From: DAISJD01 sp036821645 | GTDB taxonomy: Bacteria > Pseudomonadota > Alphaproteobacteria > ATCC43930 > CGMCC-115725 | DNA: 8,701 nt | Direction: 5' to 3' | Assembly: GCA_036821645.1 (NCBI GenBank) | Contig: DAISJD010000134.1 | Coordinates: 1 to 8,701, forward strand | Shown: positions 6,771 to 8,701 of the stretch, piece by piece | How positions within the stretch are numbered: position 1 is the first letter of the stretch | Layout of the letters: each line of letters begins with the position of its first letter | Notes under the pieces: generated by a model | Seen by the model: the letters and a program-made list of their open reading frames with translations, nothing else | Database searches by the model: none | What the model was told of the DNA's origin: nothing | Program-made: the position numbers and the translations under genes

Positions 6771-8564
6771 ATGATGCAGAAGGGTGATCCCGAGACGGTC
6801 CCAGCCTTGTTTCAGGCCCAGGCGGCCGTCTTGCGCGATCGGCCGTGGTTGTGGCACCGACAGGCGGATGGGCGGTTCGCATCCCTGACATGGGGTGTCA
6901 TCGCCGAGCGTGTCGCAGCGTTGGCGCGGGGGTTGATGGCGCTTGGCATCGAGCCGGGCGATCGGGTCGCCCTCATCGCGGAAAACTGCCCGCAATGGGT
7001 GATTGCGGATCTTGCGATCATGCAGGCCGGCGGTGTTACTGTGCCAGCCTTTACGACCTATCGCACCGAAGATCACCGGCATCTCTTGACCGATAGCGGG
7101 GCGAAGGCCGTCATTCTGGCGCATGCGGCCTTAAGCAAGACCGTCCTGCCCGCCGTCAATGCCTGCCCCGATATCGGTTTTCTGATCGTGATGGAACCGA
7201 TCAAGGGGCAATGCAGCGCCGATCTCCATCGGTGGGACGATGTGTTGGCGCTGGGCCGGGGGGACGATCGTCCTTTGGCCCAAGGGGGGCGGGAAGATTT
7301 GGCCTGTCTCATCTATACGTCCGGGGCAAGCGGCGTGCCGCGCGGCGTCATGTTGACCCATGGCAATCTCTTGAGCAATGCCGGGGCCGCAAGCCGCATC
7401 TTGACCGAGGCCTTCGGCACGGGGGTCGAACGGTTTTTATCGTTCTTGCCGCTCAGCCATTCCTACGAACATACGGCGGGTCTGTTGGTGCCGCTGACGC
7501 GCGGGGCCGAAATTTTTTTCAGCAGCCCCGATCTCTTGGCTCAGGATCTCGCGATCGTGCGGCCCACCTTCGTGACGACGGTGCCCCGCATGGCCGATCT
7601 TCTGGCGCGCCGCTTACAACTGCGTCGCTTGCAACCACGCCGCTTGCAACAAGGGGCTGAACGCGCCGGGTGGTTCGGGGCCTTTTGGGTTGCCGAGGCC
7701 GTGCGGCTTGGCGGCATACGGCTGAGCGGCGGCTCGATCGGGCTGATGGATCGACTGCTGGATGCCGTCGCCGGGGTCTTGGTGCGTGCGCGGGTGAGGC
7801 GGGCGCTCGGTGGGCGGCTCAAGGCGTTCGTGTCGGGGGGGGCCGCATTGTCGCACGAAACGGAATTGTTTCTGGAGGCGCTGGGCGTACGCGTCTTGCA
7901 GGGTTACGGCCAGACGGAGGCGGCCCCGATCATCACGGTCAACCCACCGGGACGAACCCGGATCGGCAGTGTCGGGCGGGCCTTGCCCGACACGGAATTG
8001 CTGGTGGCGGATGATGGCGAGATTCTGGTGCGCGGCCCCCAGATCATGCGCGGTTATTGGCGAGCCCCCGACTTGACGGCCCGCACCATTCGCAACGGCT
8101 GGCTTCATACCGGGGATATCGGCAGGCTCGATCAGGATGGTTATCTCACCATCACCGATCGCAAACGCGATTTCATCAAAACCTCGTCTGGGACCGTGAT
8201 TGCCCCGCAACCGATCGAAGCCCATCTGGCGCAGCAGGAACCGATCGCACAAGTTATGGTCTGCGGGGATCGCCGTCCCTATCTCACGGCGCTCATCGTC
8301 CCTGAACCCCATCTCGTGGAACGGTTTGCCCATTTGCCGGAACCCGCGCGGACGGCAACGATTCAGAAGATCATCGCCGCCGCGGTGGCCGCCAGCAACG
8401 CTGTGCGCCCCCCGGTGGAACGGGTCCGCCGTTATCATGTGGTCGAAGAACCGTTCACCGTCGACAATGGCTTGATGACGCCGACGCAAAAAATTCGCCG
8501 CCATGAAATCGCCCGGTGCTATGCAGCGGTGATTGCGCAACTGTATGACCGCGCCGGGGGATGA
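6771..8564 (+). CDS. Long-chain acyl-CoA synthetase (AMP-forming; FadD15/ACSL type), 597 aa
   Basis: Activates fatty acids: fatty acid + ATP + CoA gives acyl-CoA + AMP + PPi, feeding beta-oxidation or lipid synthesis. Seen: the phosphate-binding loop YTSGASGVPRGVMLTH (182-197), a variant of the usual YTSGTTGxPKG; LPLSHSYEH (226-234); the adenine/acyl motif GYGQTEAAP (378-386); the hinge region HTGDIG...DRKRDFIKTSSG (446-474); and the C-terminal catalytic Lys in MTPTQKIRR (K574). The order, the DRKRDFIKTSSG form and a length near 600 fit the large-type acyl-CoA synthetases (COG1022) rather than acetyl-CoA synthetase. Exact chain length cannot be read from sequence. Oddity: residues 280-294 are a threefold RRLQ(L/P/Q) repeat placed just after the conserved TTVPR. 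Start: ATG at 6771, with a second ATG at once after it; GGGAAAG at 6755-6761 is a poor, distant ribosome binding site. It is divergent from pepF. A downstream gene appears to begin at 8691. Confidence 0.93.
   Translation: MMQKGDPETVPALFQAQAAVLRDRPWLWHRQADGRFASLTWGVIAERVAALARGLMALGIEPGDRVALIAENCPQWVIADLAIMQAGGVTVPAFTTYRTEDHRHLLTDSGAKAVILAHAALSKTVLPAVNACPDIGFLIVMEPIKGQCSADLHRWDDVLALGRGDDRPLAQGGREDLACLIYTSGASGVPRGVMLTHGNLLSNAGAASRILTEAFGTGVERFLSFLPLSHSYEHTAGLLVPLTRGAEIFFSSPDLLAQDLAIVRPTFVTTVPRMADLLARRLQLRRLQPRRLQQGAERAGWFGAFWVAEAVRLGGIRLSGGSIGLMDRLLDAVAGVLVRARVRRALGGRLKAFVSGGAALSHETELFLEALGVRVLQGYGQTEAAPIITVNPPGRTRIGSVGRALPDTELLVADDGEILVRGPQIMRGYWRAPDLTARTIRNGWLHTGDIGRLDQDGYLTITDRKRDFIKTSSGTVIAPQPIEAHLAQQEPIAQVMVCGDRRPYLTALIVPEPHLVERFAHLPEPARTATIQKIIAAAVAASNAVRPPVERVRRYHVVEEPFTVDNGLMTPTQKIRRHEIARCYAAVIAQLYDRAGG
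7608..7652 (+). repeat. Three tandem copies of a 15-bp unit inside the acyl-CoA synthetase
   Basis: The units are CGCCGCTTACAACTG, CGTCGCTTGCAACCA and CGCCGCTTGCAACAA (7608-7622, 7623-7637, 7638-7652). They differ at only a few positions, mostly the last three bases. The frame is kept and each encodes Arg-Arg-Leu-Gln plus Leu, Pro or Gln. The result is a basic stretch following the TTVPR motif. Most likely it arose by replication slippage. Confidence 0.85.
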
Positions 8565-8574
8565 CCGTATGAGA

Positions 8575-8610
8575 CAATGATAAGCGCAGTTGGTTTTGTG
8601 CGTGTCATTG
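8575..8610 (+). other. Imperfect hairpin just after the acyl-CoA synthetase gene
   Basis: Left arm CAATGATA-A-GCGCA (8575-8588), loop GTTGGTTT (8589-8596), right arm TGTGC-G-TGTCATTG (8597-8610). This gives 13 pairs, two of them G-U in RNA, around one A/G mismatch. It begins 11 bases after the stop codon. The right arm is followed by CGAAAG rather than a T-run, so it is not a standard intrinsic terminator. It could be a Rho-dependent or 3'-end-stabilising structure, an attenuator before the next gene, or a DNA palindrome bound by a protein. Confidence 0.5.
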
Positions 8611-8690
8611 CGAAAGTCTTAAGGATTAAGTCCGATTCTGACGGAGGCATCAATCGGGGGGCGGCCTTTGGGGGGCGAGAGGCGGATGCG

Positions 8691-8701
8691 ATGGAACTGA
8701 T
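8691..8701 (+). CDS. Possible start of a downstream gene (partial, right edge)
   Basis: ATG at 8691 opens a frame reading Met-Glu-Leu to the window edge. An AGAGG ribosome binding site (8678-8682) lies 8 bases upstream. An earlier ATG at 8686 closes after four codons. The gene would be co-directional with the acyl-CoA synthetase, 126 bases after it. Too little is visible to name a product. In some alphaproteobacteria such synthetase genes precede branched-chain amino acid-type ABC transporter genes, but nothing here proves that. Confidence 0.3.

Noticed and set aside
7614..8540. A 308-codon minus-strand open frame opposite the acyl-CoA synthetase
   Set aside because: It is fully antisense to a gene with intact catalytic motifs, has a composition rich in Arg, Gly, Pro and His, and has no family features.
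8596..8625. A possible sigma70 promoter (TTGTGC followed by TAAGGA) for the downstream gene
   Set aside because: The -10 match is poor and the -35 lies within the hairpin arm; too weak to list.

Overview
The window looks like ordinary chromosome from a GC-rich Gram-negative bacterium. I read it as most likely an alphaproteobacterium, perhaps Rhodospirillales-like. That placement rests on the short type of phosphatidylserine decarboxylase, the Pss/Psd pairing, the form of the ABC1 kinase and the base composition. No database search was possible. I see no rRNA, tRNA, CRISPR array, insertion sequence, phage gene or attachment site.

The layout is two divergent transcription units. On the minus strand, reading from about 6.55 kb down to the left edge, the genes are: an M3 oligoendopeptidase F (pepF), an ABC1/AarF-family atypical kinase, phosphatidylserine decarboxylase (psd), phosphatidylserine synthase (pssA), an exported thioredoxin-NHL repeat fusion, and the first 44 codons of an unrecognised exported protein cut by the left edge. 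pepF/ABC1 and psd/pssA overlap by the 4 bases ATGA. ABC1 and psd are 23 bases apart, so the first four genes look like one translationally coupled operon. The thioredoxin-NHL gene follows after about 70 bases, which may carry its own promoter. On the plus strand, starting at 6.77 kb, is a long-chain acyl-CoA synthetase of the FadD15/ACSL type. After it come a strong imperfect hairpin and the probable first codons of another gene at the right edge. The 219-base gap between the two units holds plausible back-to-back sigma70-type promoters.

Functionally the core is membrane lipid metabolism. PssA makes phosphatidylserine from CDP-diacylglycerol and serine, and Psd decarboxylates it to phosphatidylethanolamine. 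The divergent acyl-CoA synthetase activates fatty acids. The ABC1 kinase belongs to a family tied to ubiquinone and isoprenoid lipid metabolism. PepF is a cytosolic peptidase, and the thioredoxin-NHL protein would act in the periplasm.

I found no convincing undescribed system. The points most worth a second look are an in-frame triple 15-bp repeat inside the acyl-CoA synthetase, the hairpin after it, a marked excess of GATC/CGATCG across the whole window, a KxAQ variant of the ABC1 signature motif, and a small exported-protein start at the left edge that begins with GTG. Several gene starts were moved from the longest open frame on the basis of ribosome binding sites and gene overlaps.
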